DNA of 64,000 nucleotides from DASSBR01 sp035708085 (GTDB lineage: Bacteria > Pseudomonadota > Gammaproteobacteria > Natronospirales > DASSBR01), in the NCBI GenBank assembly GCA_035708085.1, contig DASSTE010000002.1, positions 1 to 64,000 on the forward strand, written 5' to 3'. This document shows positions 42,526-50,564 of the stretch, in pieces. The position numbers and the translations under genes are program-made. The stretch's first letter is position 1. Each line of letters starts with the position of its first letter. The notes under the pieces were generated by a model. The model did not search any database. It was not told the DNA's origin and worked only from the letters and a program-made list of their open reading frames with translations.

Positions 42526-42920
42526 TTCACCAGAAACACGGCCAGCCACGCGGCGAAGCCGGAGGAAATCAGCGCAATCGCGAGCGCCGCGCCGTTATTG
42601 GCGAGCCACGTCCCGATGCTGCGCTGCAGTTTGATGTTGCCGCCGAGCCGCGAGACGGCCGTTTCCAGCACGCCGACGCGCTCGCCTTGTCGTTCGATCT
42701 TGCGGTCCTGCTGTTCGCGCAATCGCTCTAGCGCCGCGGCGGTTTCCTTGGCCGTCGCTTCGTGCAGTTTGAACAGCTGGCGAATGTCTTCCTGTGCCCG
42801 AGAGACCGATTGTTCGTTTTTCGCCAGCCGTTCCAGCGCTTCGTAAACGGCTTTCATGCCCTGCTTGACTTCGCGCAGTTCGGACAGGATCAATTCGTTT
42901 TCCAGGCTGTTGGGCGGCAT
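42522..42920 (-). CDS. Coiled-coil membrane-anchored protein, XhlA-like
   Basis: 132 aa. Residues about 8-85 are a continuous coiled coil (LILSELREVKQGMKAVYEAL, ALERLREQQDRKIERQGERV). The C-terminal 25 residues form one hydrophobic helix (ALAIALISSGFAAWLAVFLV) ending in K. This matches haemolysin XhlA/holin-associated proteins. Adjacent to another membrane gene, it may take part in lysis. Confidence 0.6.
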   Translation of the reverse strand: MPPNSLENELILSELREVKQGMKAVYEALERLAKNEQSVSRAQEDIRQLFKLHEATAKETAAALERLREQQDRKIERQGERVGVLETAVSRLGGNIKLQRSIGTWLANNGAALAIALISSGFAAWLAVFLVK

Positions 42921-42924
42921 GGTG

Positions 42925-44685
42925 TCACTCGATGCTGTAGATGGTCAGGGATTTGCCGAAGTCGCCGCCGGCATCCGGCTGGCCGAAGTCGCCGGCGGCG
43001 TTATTTCCGGGCGGCGGCTCGCCGGACTGGGCTGGTTCGCCGTCGCCGCCGCTCTCCTTGTCAGCGGGTGGGATTGGACCTGATCCCGCCCCGTCAGCAG
43101 GCGAGCCGTCCGCGGCTTCCACCTGCCCGAAGTCTTCGGTCGGCTGCTGCTGGGCCTGCTTCGCCTGCTGCCACGCGCTCATCAGCGCCGGATTGAGCGG
43201 CGCGCTACCCAGGTCCGTGCCATCGTCCTCCCACGGGTCGAGGCCGTCGCGCGCGCGCGCTTCGTCGACCGACAGCGTCAGCTTGCGCATTTCGAACTGC
43301 TTGTCGGAATCCTCCGGGTCAAGGCCGGCGAAGCGGAAGCAATACTTGTCGGAGAAGTCGCTGATGATGTAGTCGCTGATGAGCGATTCGACATAGGCCA
43401 TCAGCGGGCGAAGGCCCTTGTCGCGGGAACTGGCGAGTTTTTCGGACGTGTCGCTGCCGGACACCACGGAGCGATCGGACGAAAACGATTCAAAGTTGAT
43501 CTCATCCGGGCTCATCGAATAGATGGCGCAGACGATCGACGTCAAGAACGTCATCCACTTCGAGAAATACATCTCGTTGAATTCGATGCCGAAACGCTCG
43601 AAGCTGGCCTTCGATTCCTGATCGCTCGACACCAGCACCGGGACAGTCCAGGCGTTGTTGATGCCTTTGACCTGCGCGTTCCAGTAGCGCTTGAACGCGT
43701 TCAAATCCTTGGCGTCATAGCTGCCCGACAGGTGCATGATGCCGCGCGGAATCGCGTTATCGTCGAAGCCCTTGATGTTGTAGGTCATCGCGTTCAGAAA
43801 CCCGGTGACCACCCGAATCAGCAATTCGGTTTCGCCCAGACCGTAGCCGGCAAGGCGCACGTCGGTGCGCGGGTTGCGCGGCACGTAAATCAGATCATCA
43901 TAACTGTAGACGGTGCGCACCCGGCTTTGCAGCACCTGCACCGCGAACAGCTCGTCGTCGCCATGATAGCCGTCTTCATCGCAGAGGCGGATCGTCGCGC
44001 CGTCGACCGCGTAAAAGCCGTCGATGCCGCGGCTCTTGTCGCGCTTCATCTCCGTTTCGATCGGTGCCGAATCCATCGTCAGCGAGTCGCGAATGAGTTT
44101 GGCGGCGAACGCGCTGAACGCGTCGCGCTTCAACCGCTGCCGCCGCCGCGGGTTGAATTCCCAGCCGCAGTTGTTGACGAACCGGGTCAGCTGGCGAATG
44201 GATTCCCGTTCAGCATCGGTCAGTTCGTGGTCGGGATCGACATGGCGGATTTCGAATCCCGGCATGTCGGAGGCTTCCTGCGGCCGGCAAAAACGCGTGA
44301 CCTGCCGGATGCGCGTCATGATGACGGCGTTCAGGATCGGCGTCTGCTCGACCATCTGGCGTAGCGACTCGAAGCCCAGCGGGCTCGGCTTGTCGAAGTA
44401 GTCGCCGTTGGCGAACACCTGCAGATCGTCCAGGTACACCGACTGCGGCCCGCGCTGGCGCTTTTTCTGCGCGTCGGACGGAAACGGGATGATCTTGCCG
44501 CGAGCCTTGAGCATTTGCTGCTCTTCGAGGTCGGCCAGAATATGGTCGATAACCGGCTGAATTTCCGCACTCGGCAGCAGCTGTTCGGCCAGACCGCCGG
44601 ATTTGGCGAGCGCCGCCTGCGCGTCGGCGCGCTCCGCGGCGGGCGCGCGCGGATCGGCGGCGGTGTCGAGGGGCTTATCGCTCAT
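42925..44685 (-). CDS. Portal protein
   Basis: 586 aa from ATG 44685 (MSDKPLDTAADP); the extension to 44808 passes through the promoter. The sequence shows portal features: LGFESLRQMVEQTPILNAVI, PIETEMKRDKSRGIDGFYAV, DDLIYVPRNPRTDVRLAGYG, and SIVCAIYSMSPDEINFESFS. It ends in an acidic, proline/glycine-rich tail. It would form the dodecameric DNA gate and bind the terminase encoded just upstream. Late element 9 ends 8 nt before the ATG, so its mRNA is probably leaderless. Confidence 0.88.
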   Translation of the reverse strand: MSDKPLDTAADPRAPAAERADAQAALAKSGGLAEQLLPSAEIQPVIDHILADLEEQQMLKARGKIIPFPSDAQKKRQRGPQSVYLDDLQVFANGDYFDKPSPLGFESLRQMVEQTPILNAVIMTRIRQVTRFCRPQEASDMPGFEIRHVDPDHELTDAERESIRQLTRFVNNCGWEFNPRRRQRLKRDAFSAFAAKLIRDSLTMDSAPIETEMKRDKSRGIDGFYAVDGATIRLCDEDGYHGDDELFAVQVLQSRVRTVYSYDDLIYVPRNPRTDVRLAGYGLGETELLIRVVTGFLNAMTYNIKGFDDNAIPRGIMHLSGSYDAKDLNAFKRYWNAQVKGINNAWTVPVLVSSDQESKASFERFGIEFNEMYFSKWMTFLTSIVCAIYSMSPDEINFESFSSDRSVVSGSDTSEKLASSRDKGLRPLMAYVESLISDYIISDFSDKYCFRFAGLDPEDSDKQFEMRKLTLSVDEARARDGLDPWEDDGTDLGSAPLNPALMSAWQQAKQAQQQPTEDFGQVEAADGSPADGAGSGPIPPADKESGGDGEPAQSGEPPPGNNAAGDFGQPDAGGDFGKSLTIYSIE

Positions 44686-44692
44686 GGACGCG

Positions 44693-44709
44693 AGAATATC
44701 GTCACGACC
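44693..44709 (-). promoter_or_regulatory. Late promoter element 9
   Basis: Minus strand reads GGTCGTGACGATATTCT; terminal T 8 nt from the portal ATG. Confidence 0.72.
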
Positions 44710-44863
44710 GCCGCGGGCCGCTGCAGCCGCTCGCGCCCGCTCGCGCGCCGTTCGTCCGTCGGGCATGGGCGACAGGTGAAAAATTGGTAAAGTGGCCCGC
44801 GGCGCCACCCAGCGCCATTTCCTTCATTGCGCGGCTTGTCCGCATTACTACAGGGGAACCACT

Positions 44864-45115
44864 TTGCAAGTTTCGACTCTTCTCAACAAAGCCAACCAAA
44901 CACCGAAATACGACACACTGCGGGTCGCCGACGACGACATCGTAGTCGTGCGCTACCGCAAGCTGCCGAGCCGCGCTGGCATGGAGGGCGCCGCCCGCAT
45001 CGCGCGGCGGCTGTTCCCGCGCAACAAGGTGCTGATCCTCGACGACGACACTCATATCGAGACGCTGTCGCCCGAGGCGCTGCGCGCGATGGGGCTCAAG
45101 CGCATCGGCCACTAG
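44864..45115 (+). CDS. Small plus-strand protein, unknown
   Basis: 83 aa from a TTG at 44864 with AGGGGAA 8 nt upstream; a longer frame to 44792 lacks a ribosome site. Sequence QVSTLLNKANQTPKYDTLRV then DDIVVVRYRKLPSRAGMEGA and KVLILDDDTHIETLSPEALR is a plausible small alpha/beta protein. It lies divergent from portal and may be a lysogenic or early gene between two late blocks. Function unknown. Confidence 0.55.
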   Translation: MQVSTLLNKANQTPKYDTLRVADDDIVVVRYRKLPSRAGMEGAARIARRLFPRNKVLILDDDTHIETLSPEALRAMGLKRIGH

Positions 45116-45128
45116 CGTTCTTTTTTTT

Positions 45129-45165
45129 GGCCCGGATCAAGGCCATACGTGGCCTTATTCGGGCC
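45129..45165 (+). other. Long hairpin with T-run on its 5' side
   Basis: GGCCCG and CGGGCC arms with an inner AAGGCCA / TGGCCTT pairing around TACG form a stable stem. Nine T residues precede it on the plus strand and none follow, so it is not a standard terminator in either direction. Confidence 0.5.
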
Positions 45166-45180
45166 GTCACTGCTTTGATA

Positions 45181-45501
45181 ATGAAGCGGCATCCCAGAAT
45201 AAGGACAACCTTGCCGCTGGATTTAGTCAGTGAATGGCTGGCGCACTTGCGAAACCGGGGGGAGTCGGCGCAAATGGGGCTGATCCGTCTGGGGACCTCG
45301 ACGGGCGTACAGTACGATCGAAATCGACTGCATCAATGGAAGCGCGGCGAGCGCACCATTCCGCAGCCGGTGCAGGCGTTTATGCGTCGCGAGGTGCTGT
45401 TTACCGCGATTCGAAACGAGGGCGGCATGCCGCCGGCGAGCCCGGCCGGCCTCGAGCGCCTGGCCAAGCGGCTGGAGCCGCCGACGCGCAAGCGCCGCTA
45501 A
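45181..45501 (+). CDS. Putative helix-turn-helix regulator
   Basis: 106 aa from ATG 45181; a TTG at 45211 with AAGGA upstream is an alternative start giving 96 aa. The stretch MGLIRLGTSTGVQYDRNRLH followed by WKRGERTIPQPVQAFM reads like an HTH recognition region of the Cro/YdaS kind (…G…s..WkrG.r.ip…). It ends in a basic tail PPTRKRR and overlaps the terminase stop by 4 nt in convergent orientation. It is a candidate regulator of late transcription, as it sits between terminase and portal units. That is inference. Confidence 0.6.
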   Translation: MKRHPRIRTTLPLDLVSEWLAHLRNRGESAQMGLIRLGTSTGVQYDRNRLHQWKRGERTIPQPVQAFMRREVLFTAIRNEGGMPPASPAGLERLAKRLEPPTRKRR

Positions 45502-47537
45502 TCCTCGGCGACCGGCACGAACAGCGGACAGCCGGGATCGGCCGGACGCACCGCGAAGGCCCGTTCGGTGCAGCGGCCGGTCGTCGCGTCGAACGCGCTG
45601 CAGCGACCGCACACCTCGCCGTCCGGCAATTCCGCGAGCATGTCCATGACCTGATCCGGCAGCCCCGGCATGCGCCGGCGGACCTTTTCCTGACGCTGCA
45701 TGGCGTCGGTCTCCGTCTGGGGGATGATGAATGAGCTGGTGCCGTGCGCGCGCGCCCAGGCCACGTCGCAGAGCATATTGGCATACGAGAAGTGAGGGTC
45801 GATCCCGACTTTCTTGACGCTGCGCTTGTACTGGTTGGTTTCTTCGTCTTTTTCCGCCACCAGCGCCGTCTTGGTGAAATGATGAAAGGCCCGCTTCAAC
45901 ACCGGAACCGTCTGCCGCTGGCCCTTCTCCTCTATTTCCTGCACCAGCCCTTGCGGATCCGGGAACAGGCATACGGGCTCTTTCGCCGTGAACCGGGCCA
46001 TACTGACCTGCATGCACTTATACTGGTCCATCTTGAGCGTGTAGCGGTCGCGGGAATCCTCCTCAGTTCGCCGATCCGAGGCGTCGAGCCTGGGAGCGTC
46101 GCCCCACTGGATCATGCCTTCCGCCAAACGGCCAAAGCTATCGCAGATGAACACCTTTCCCTTGTGCCGACCGGCGAAGCGTTTTGCGTCGTTGTAATTG
46201 GGATTGATTTCGACCACGCAGACGGCGACGCCATACTGCCGCATGAGTTCCGAGCATCTCTCGAACGGATCGTCCGAATAGATTTCCTCGACGTGGATCA
46301 CCGCCTGCCGGTTGTCCGGCAATCGCTCCTTGATCACCACGACGTTGTATTGGCCCATTTGGTCAATACCCATGTACGTGTCTTGGGCGCGATCCTTCCA
46401 GCACACGCCTGCGGCAATGCCAGCCTTCACGCAATTGGCCAGATGATCGAGCGTCACCGGGATTTGTGACGGATCGAGATACGGCTTGCCCAGCTTGCGG
46501 TTATAGAAGTTCTTCATGTCCGACGCCGAGTTATAGGCGCCGATGATTTCGCCGGCAGAGATGGTCGGCGAGAGCATTTGTGGAAAGTGGACCGAGACGA
46601 TCGCGGCGTCCGGATCCTCCGCGATCCATTCGCCCTGCTGCGGATCGTCAATCCAGTGGCCCTGCTCGCACACATAGCGGTAGCATCCGGGCACGCCGGT
46701 CTGCGGGTCGGTGAACGCCGGGTCCCAGCGGATGCACCGCGGAAAATACTCATCCAACGGCTTCTTCGCGGCGCATTCTGGGCATTGCGTATGGAAGCGA
46801 TGCCGCGTGCCGCGCTTGTACCACCAGTGAATGTCCGCATCGGGCCAGTTGGCGGTGCTGCCCATAACCGTGTAGCGCACCACCGACGCCGACAGGCGTT
46901 CGAGCGTCTTTTCCATCTGCGCGAGCGACATTTCCTGCACTTCATCGAAGGACAGGACATCCATTGGCACAGATTCGGTCGTGGCCCGGCCCGACGTCCA
47001 CGAGAAGATGAACAGCGCCTCGGCAATGCGCCGGCGGGTAACATTGCCTTCGCCGCGCTTGCGCCCAGTGCCGTCCGCCGCTTCCTGCGTCATGGCGGAA
47101 TGGACCGGCGGGATACTGCGCACGATCGGCAGGAAGCGTTCGCTCGATTTGATGCCGGCGAGATTCATATCCGGCAGGAACATGCCGATGGTGCAGGGGC
47201 CGAACTTGAGCCCCAGATAGATGGCGGCGAGCATTTCCATAACGGTAAAGCCAACCTGAGCGCACTTCATCAGCACCAGCATTTTCCGGAAGGCCTTCTC
47301 GCGGGTCGCCGGTATCTGGTCGTAAACCCACGCGAGCGCAGGGCGGTTGTCGAGCGTGAACGGTTTGCCGTCGACCTTGAGCCCTTCGCGGCCCAGCTTC
47401 TCCGCCCATTCCCTGAAAGTCATGGCCTCCGGGATGTCGAGCTGATCGTCAGTCGGCGTAAATCCGGTCTCCGCCTCCAGCCGCGCTAGCGCAGACGCGA
47501 CCGGCGCGCGAATAGCCGACAGCGGGCCGCGCCTCAT
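45498..47537 (-). CDS. Terminase large subunit (GpA family)
   Basis: 679 aa from ATG 47537 (ATGA overlap with the small subunit). ATPase: deviant Walker A KCAQVGFT at 91-98, Walker B in MDVLSFDEVQEM. The nuclease half has YMGIDQMGQYNVVVIKE and VAVCVVEINPNYNDAKRFAG with acidic residues. A Cys-rich zinc segment (TQCPECAAKKPLDEYFPRC) lies between, and the C-terminus has a CGRC pair. It follows the lambda gpA arrangement: it packages DNA through the portal and cuts genome ends. Confidence 0.9.
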   Translation of the reverse strand: MRRGPLSAIRAPVASALARLEAETGFTPTDDQLDIPEAMTFREWAEKLGREGLKVDGKPFTLDNRPALAWVYDQIPATREKAFRKMLVLMKCAQVGFTVMEMLAAIYLGLKFGPCTIGMFLPDMNLAGIKSSERFLPIVRSIPPVHSAMTQEAADGTGRKRGEGNVTRRRIAEALFIFSWTSGRATTESVPMDVLSFDEVQEMSLAQMEKTLERLSASVVRYTVMGSTANWPDADIHWWYKRGTRHRFHTQCPECAAKKPLDEYFPRCIRWDPAFTDPQTGVPGCYRYVCEQGHWIDDPQQGEWIAEDPDAAIVSVHFPQMLSPTISAGEIIGAYNSASDMKNFYNRKLGKPYLDPSQIPVTLDHLANCVKAGIAAGVCWKDRAQDTYMGIDQMGQYNVVVIKERLPDNRQAVIHVEEIYSDDPFERCSELMRQYGVAVCVVEINPNYNDAKRFAGRHKGKVFICDSFGRLAEGMIQWGDAPRLDASDRRTEEDSRDRYTLKMDQYKCMQVSMARFTAKEPVCLFPDPQGLVQEIEEKGQRQTVPVLKRAFHHFTKTALVAEKDEETNQYKRSVKKVGIDPHFSYANMLCDVAWARAHGTSSFIIPQTETDAMQRQEKVRRRMPGLPDQVMDMLAELPDGEVCGRCSAFDATTGRCTERAFAVRPADPGCPLFVPVAED

Positions 47538-48154
47538 ACCTGAATGCCGAGTTCGCAATTCAGGCGCCGCAGGTCTTCCAGTATCAGTTTGACGACTTCC
47601 GGATCGCGGGATTTGACCCGCTCGAAGAACACGTTAAACAGCGTCTCCACGCGCTGGATTTCGTACATGGTCTCGGACAGCCGTGTCGCGGTCTCAATGC
47701 ACTTGCGCAGCTGCTCGCTGGCGTTGAGGTATAGCCGCGCGTTCCTGATTTTGTCGCCGTCGGCCGCCTGGGCATGCCGTTTCAGGCGCTGCGCGTCGTC
47801 AATGCACTCCTTGATGCAGGCAATCAGTTCCGGCATCGACACCCGGCACAAGTCTTCTACTGACGGCGCGACCGGCAACTGATCGTGCAGTTGTCGCGCC
47901 ATCTTTTCGTTCGCCGCCCCCACCGATCCGGCGCGCTTGGCCGCGCGCTTCACTTGCTTGCGCGCTTTTCGTAGCGCGTTCTGCGCCGGGACGCCGGATG
48001 TGTGCAGCTTTTTGAGCCATCGGTAGAAAGTAGGTTTTGAGACTGAAGGGTATTTCGCGCGCAGCTCCGTCCAGTCGTAGTTCGTGCCGTAACGCTCGAG
48101 AAGCCGCGCCATGTCTGCCTTGCACTGTTCTTTCTCTGCTTTTGATACAGCCAT
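47534..48154 (-). CDS. Terminase small subunit
   Basis: 206 aa. N-terminal HTH (YDWTELRAKYPSVSKPTFYR-WLKK) for DNA recognition, a basic patch (RKARKQVKRAAKRAG), then long helices for oligomerisation (ACIKECIDDAQRLKRHAQAA, CIETATRLSETMYEIQRVE). It lies directly before the large subunit and after late element 10. The packaging site is likely near or within this gene, though I cannot point to it. Confidence 0.8.
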   Translation of the reverse strand: MAVSKAEKEQCKADMARLLERYGTNYDWTELRAKYPSVSKPTFYRWLKKLHTSGVPAQNALRKARKQVKRAAKRAGSVGAANEKMARQLHDQLPVAPSVEDLCRVSMPELIACIKECIDDAQRLKRHAQAADGDKIRNARLYLNASEQLRKCIETATRLSETMYEIQRVETLFNVFFERVKSRDPEVVKLILEDLRRLNCELGIQV

Positions 48155-48198
48155 TTCCGGGGATGCTCGCGAGTCTCAAATTTTCTGTCTCAAATCCC

Positions 48199-48215
48199 AG
48201 TCTCACGTCACGACA
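48199..48215 (-). promoter_or_regulatory. Late promoter element 10
   Basis: Minus strand reads TGTCGTGACGTGAGACT, 45 nt upstream of the small-terminase ATG. It is the first late promoter in the transcription order. Confidence 0.75.
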
Positions 48216-48260
48216 GTTGAGACCGCATTCCCGCTATCGAAACTCCCTGTATTTACACCC

Positions 48261-48293
48261 TTGCGCTATCCTGAAATGTAAGTTATACTTACA
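48261..48293 (+). promoter_or_regulatory. Early promoter with repressor operator
   Basis: TTGCGC (48261-48266) and TATACT (48284-48289) are spaced by 17 bp. The perfect operator TGTAAGTTATACTTACA (48277-48293) covers the -10. It drives the eight-gene plus-strand operon from 48322. Confidence 0.82.
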
Positions 48294-48321
48294 TCGAACT
48301 TGAGGGAAATGAGGAACGAAC

Positions 48322-48522
48322 ATGGCCAATCAACCTATCGCCATCTACACCAACGTCGAAGACGGCCTGCAAACCCAGGTCACCACCGGCCGCTATGGCT
48401 ACCACGTCAGCCTGCTGGACCTGGACAGCGCCGAATATCTGGGATTGATCCAATGCTTCCCGGAATTCGAAGCCGCCGACGCCATGGCCCAGAAGGCCGC
48501 GATGATTCAGGAGGCAGCATGA
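48322..48522 (+). CDS. Small early protein, unknown
   Basis: 66 aa, first gene of the operon, with GAGGAA 8 nt upstream. MANQPIAIYTNVEDGLQTQV and YHVSLLDLDSAEYLGLIQCF suggest a small beta-rich fold ending in an acidic-alanine helix. ATGA coupling leads to the next gene. Function unknown. Confidence 0.65.
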   Translation: MANQPIAIYTNVEDGLQTQVTTGRYGYHVSLLDLDSAEYLGLIQCFPEFEAADAMAQKAAMIQEAA

Positions 48523-48773
48523 ACAAATACGACTTCATTGAAGTGATCCCCGCCGAGGCACCCGAAGAGGGGTATTGGGCGGTGATCCAAGGGGCCAACG
48601 GCCGACCGGAAATCATTGACGATTGCTTCGACACCCCGGAAGAAGCAGATCGCGCCGGCCGCGCCTACCGGCGGGAATACCTCTCCGACCGACGCGCCGA
48701 CGCCCGTGAAGCGGCGATGGAAGCCGCCATGCTCGGCGGATGCGACGCGTATAACGAAGTTATGGGGTACTAA
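48519..48773 (+). CDS. Small acidic early protein, unknown
   Basis: 84 aa, ATG 48519 overlapping the previous stop, with AGGAGG upstream. FIEVIPAEAPEEGYWAVIQG and FDTPEEADRAGRAYRREYLS; strongly acidic at the start and helical at the end. Its acid content would fit an inhibitor of a DNA-binding host protein, but there is no direct evidence. Confidence 0.65.
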   Translation: MNKYDFIEVIPAEAPEEGYWAVIQGANGRPEIIDDCFDTPEEADRAGRAYRREYLSDRRADAREAAMEAAMLGGCDAYNEVMGY

Positions 48774-48776
48774 GCT

Positions 48777-48980
48777 ATGTCCTTCTATACCAATGAATTC
48801 AAGAAACTGCAGCCGAATCACGATCCGCGCCACGTCGAAGCCTTCATCCGGCTCGAATACAGCACACTGGATCATATGGATCGCGAGACCTTGAAAAACG
48901 AAGCTGGCAATGCTGCACACGGCATCGACTACTACGGCGTCGAGATTGCCGAGGCGCTGGCCCAGAGTTACGGCCTTTGA
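48777..48980 (+). CDS. Small early protein, paralogue 1
   Basis: 67 aa. LQPNHDPRHVEAFIRLEYST and EIAEALAQSYGL are matched closely by the gene at 49461 (LQPNYDPRHIEAYIRLEYST; EHAEALAQSFGL), about six residues in ten identical overall, so the two arose by duplication. Mostly helical. Function unknown. Confidence 0.65.
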   Translation: MSFYTNEFKKLQPNHDPRHVEAFIRLEYSTLDHMDRETLKNEAGNAAHGIDYYGVEIAEALAQSYGL

Positions 48981-48991
48981 GGGAGTTACCT

Positions 48992-49201
48992 ATGAATCAG
49001 AGCGAAATCAATATTCTGCGTGATGTCGTCCGCCATCAACCGTTCTACGGCCGGTATTGCCCTGCTTTCGGCGCTCGTGATCGCCAAGCTGCTGAACGCC
49101 TTGAGGTCTTAGGATTGGCGACGATCATCGAACTGGAACCGTTATATGACTGTAATCGCTACATAGTGGTAGCGCCCGGTTGTGAGCGTGACGCGTCCTG
49201 A
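48992..49201 (+). CDS. Small early protein, unknown
   Basis: 69 aa from ATG 48992 with GGGAG about 8 nt upstream. The sequence ILRDVVRHQPFYGRYCPAFG then RDRQAAERLEVLGLATIIEL and YIVVAP looks like a small winged-helix type fold. Function unknown. Confidence 0.6.
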   Translation: MNQSEINILRDVVRHQPFYGRYCPAFGARDRQAAERLEVLGLATIIELEPLYDCNRYIVVAPGCERDAS

Positions 49202-49236
49202 ATAGATACACCCTTTCGCTAGATAAGGAGACAGCC

Positions 49237-49455
49237 TTGAAAGTCAGCGTCGACCAAGCCATGGAGTTCCTGTTCACCCAGCCACGTGAGCCACGCAGTC
49301 CTTTCTATAAAGCGGGAGTGCGTGCCGCGCTGGCAAAGCGCCTTGACGATCAATCGATGAAGTGTCCGCACCTGCCCGGCAGCGTCGAAAGCGACGCATG
49401 GTATTCCGGCACATTGGAAGGCCACCGCGTTGGCCGCGAAATCCTGCAGAGGTAA
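49237..49455 (+). CDS. Small early protein, unknown
   Basis: 72 aa from a TTG with AAGGAG 7 nt upstream. Helical start (KVSVDQAMEFLFTQPREPRS) and a C-terminal GHRVGREILQR. One of several small cargo genes of the operon. Function unknown. Confidence 0.6.
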   Translation: MKVSVDQAMEFLFTQPREPRSPFYKAGVRAALAKRLDDQSMKCPHLPGSVESDAWYSGTLEGHRVGREILQR

Positions 49456-49460
49456 ATGAT

Positions 49461-49664
49461 ATGACCTGCTATTCCGAAGAATTGAAGCAACTCCAACCGA
49501 ACTACGATCCGCGTCACATCGAGGCGTATATCCGCTTGGAGTACAGCACCCTGAACCACCTGTCTGCCGATACTCTACGCCGCGAAGCCGACATCGCCGC
49601 GGGCTGCATCGATGTTCGTGGCGCCGAGCATGCCGAGGCGCTGGCGCAGAGCTTCGGCCTGTAA
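49461..49664 (+). CDS. Small early protein, paralogue 2
   Basis: 67 aa, ATG 49461 after GAGG. Duplicate of the 48777 gene (see there); the C-terminal half has diverged most (DIAAGCIDVRGAEHAEALAQ). Two genes separate the copies, so duplication was not simply tandem or was followed by insertion. Confidence 0.65.
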   Translation: MTCYSEELKQLQPNYDPRHIEAYIRLEYSTLNHLSADTLRREADIAAGCIDVRGAEHAEALAQSFGL

Positions 49665-49894
49665 TGCGTCGCTGTAACTTCCGCGCCCTGCGCCGCGACG
49701 CCGATGTGGTCGTCTATCACGCCACGCAGGCCAATCAAGCCGCTCTCGCCGGAAAGCAGCGCCAGGCACGCTATCATGTCCGGATCGCCAGCCGGTGCGC
49801 CGAAATGGCAATGCTAAGCGCTCGGTGTCAATATGGCCTGCCGTGGCGCCACCTGATCGGCACGATGGAAATAGACCGCGATGAAACCCACTGA
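49664..49894 (+). CDS. Small basic early protein, unknown
   Basis: 76 aa, TAATG overlap with the previous gene. Helical and basic (RRCNFRALRRDADVVVYHAT, AGKQRQARYHVRIASRCAEM). It overlaps the KorA-like gene by 14 nt. Function unknown. Confidence 0.55.
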   Translation: MRRCNFRALRRDADVVVYHATQANQAALAGKQRQARYHVRIASRCAEMAMLSARCQYGLPWRHLIGTMEIDRDETH

Positions 49895-50183
49895 TTTCGA
49901 CCGCGCGGCCGCGCGCACCCGCATGCGTCCGCGATCGCTGGCGATGGCCAGGCGCTACCTGGTGGACGGCGTGACCAATTACGCCGCGATCGCGCGGGAA
50001 TTCAAGGTCCACCCCACGACGGTCGAGGAAAAGGTGCGGACGATTCGACGCGAGGTGCGGCTGCTTGCCGGCGCGCCGACCGGCTGGGCCGTCAAGACCG
50101 TGGTCGTGCCACCTATTGTGGCAGTGAAGATCGACCGATTGCGGGACGAAGCATGGCGGGACGCCGGCCTGTTGGTGGACTAA
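49881..50183 (+). CDS. KorA/TrfB-like transcriptional regulator
   Basis: 100 aa. AMARRYLVDGVTNYAAIARE followed by FKVHPTTVEEKVRTI is the KorA-type HTH (IARGvLVDG...a...GlT...V...V). GWAVKTVVVPPIVAVKIDRL matches the C-terminal dimer strand (GYARVTAVLPE). KorA of plasmid RK2 is a global repressor of replication and maintenance genes; here it closes a repressor-controlled early operon. It could repress early genes or activate late ones. Its operator is not identified. Confidence 0.7.
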   Translation: MKPTDFDRAAARTRMRPRSLAMARRYLVDGVTNYAAIAREFKVHPTTVEEKVRTIRREVRLLAGAPTGWAVKTVVVPPIVAVKIDRLRDEAWRDAGLLVD

Positions 50184-50413
50184 AGAGCCAACAAATCCTT
50201 TAAGGTCTGCTCCGAATAGCCCGCCGCTATCAATACCGGAATGACGCAGTCGTTCATTATGTCGGTGATCGACAGGTCTCCGCGCTTGACCGCAACCTGG
50301 TATCGGCCGTACTGATTCTCGATCGTGATAACCGTCCCGATCTGTCGCGCTTGCCGATCTTGCTGGTTTCCCGGCTCCAGCTGGTCCACGTTTTGGTCAT
50401 TCATAGCGTTCAT
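50180..50413 (-). CDS. Small protein, unknown
   Basis: 77 aa, convergent with the KorA-like gene and overlapping it by 4 nt. QIGTVITIENQYGRYQVAVK looks like a strand-rich start and the rest is helical (ITDIMNDCVIPVLIAAGYSE). ATG 50404 is an alternative start. The 150 nt upstream contain no gene that I can support. Confidence 0.55.
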   Translation of the reverse strand: MNAMNDQNVDQLEPGNQQDRQARQIGTVITIENQYGRYQVAVKRGDLSITDIMNDCVIPVLIAAGYSEQTLKDLLAL

Positions 50414-50564
50414 CCCGATATTTTGCCGTTTGCCTGCCTATTCGGCAATGGTGTCTTTCTTGGAACATTTAGGACGCATAACACCGGCAAACGGCGCCGG
50501 AGGCCGCGCGGCTGGCATAGGGTCGCAGATTAGGCGACATTCGGGCCCATGTTTATGCACCTTT

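Noticed and set aside
45129..45165. Strong hairpin as a terminator
   Set aside because: The T-run precedes the stem on the plus strand, and the minus strand has an A-run after it, so it is not a rho-independent terminator in either direction.
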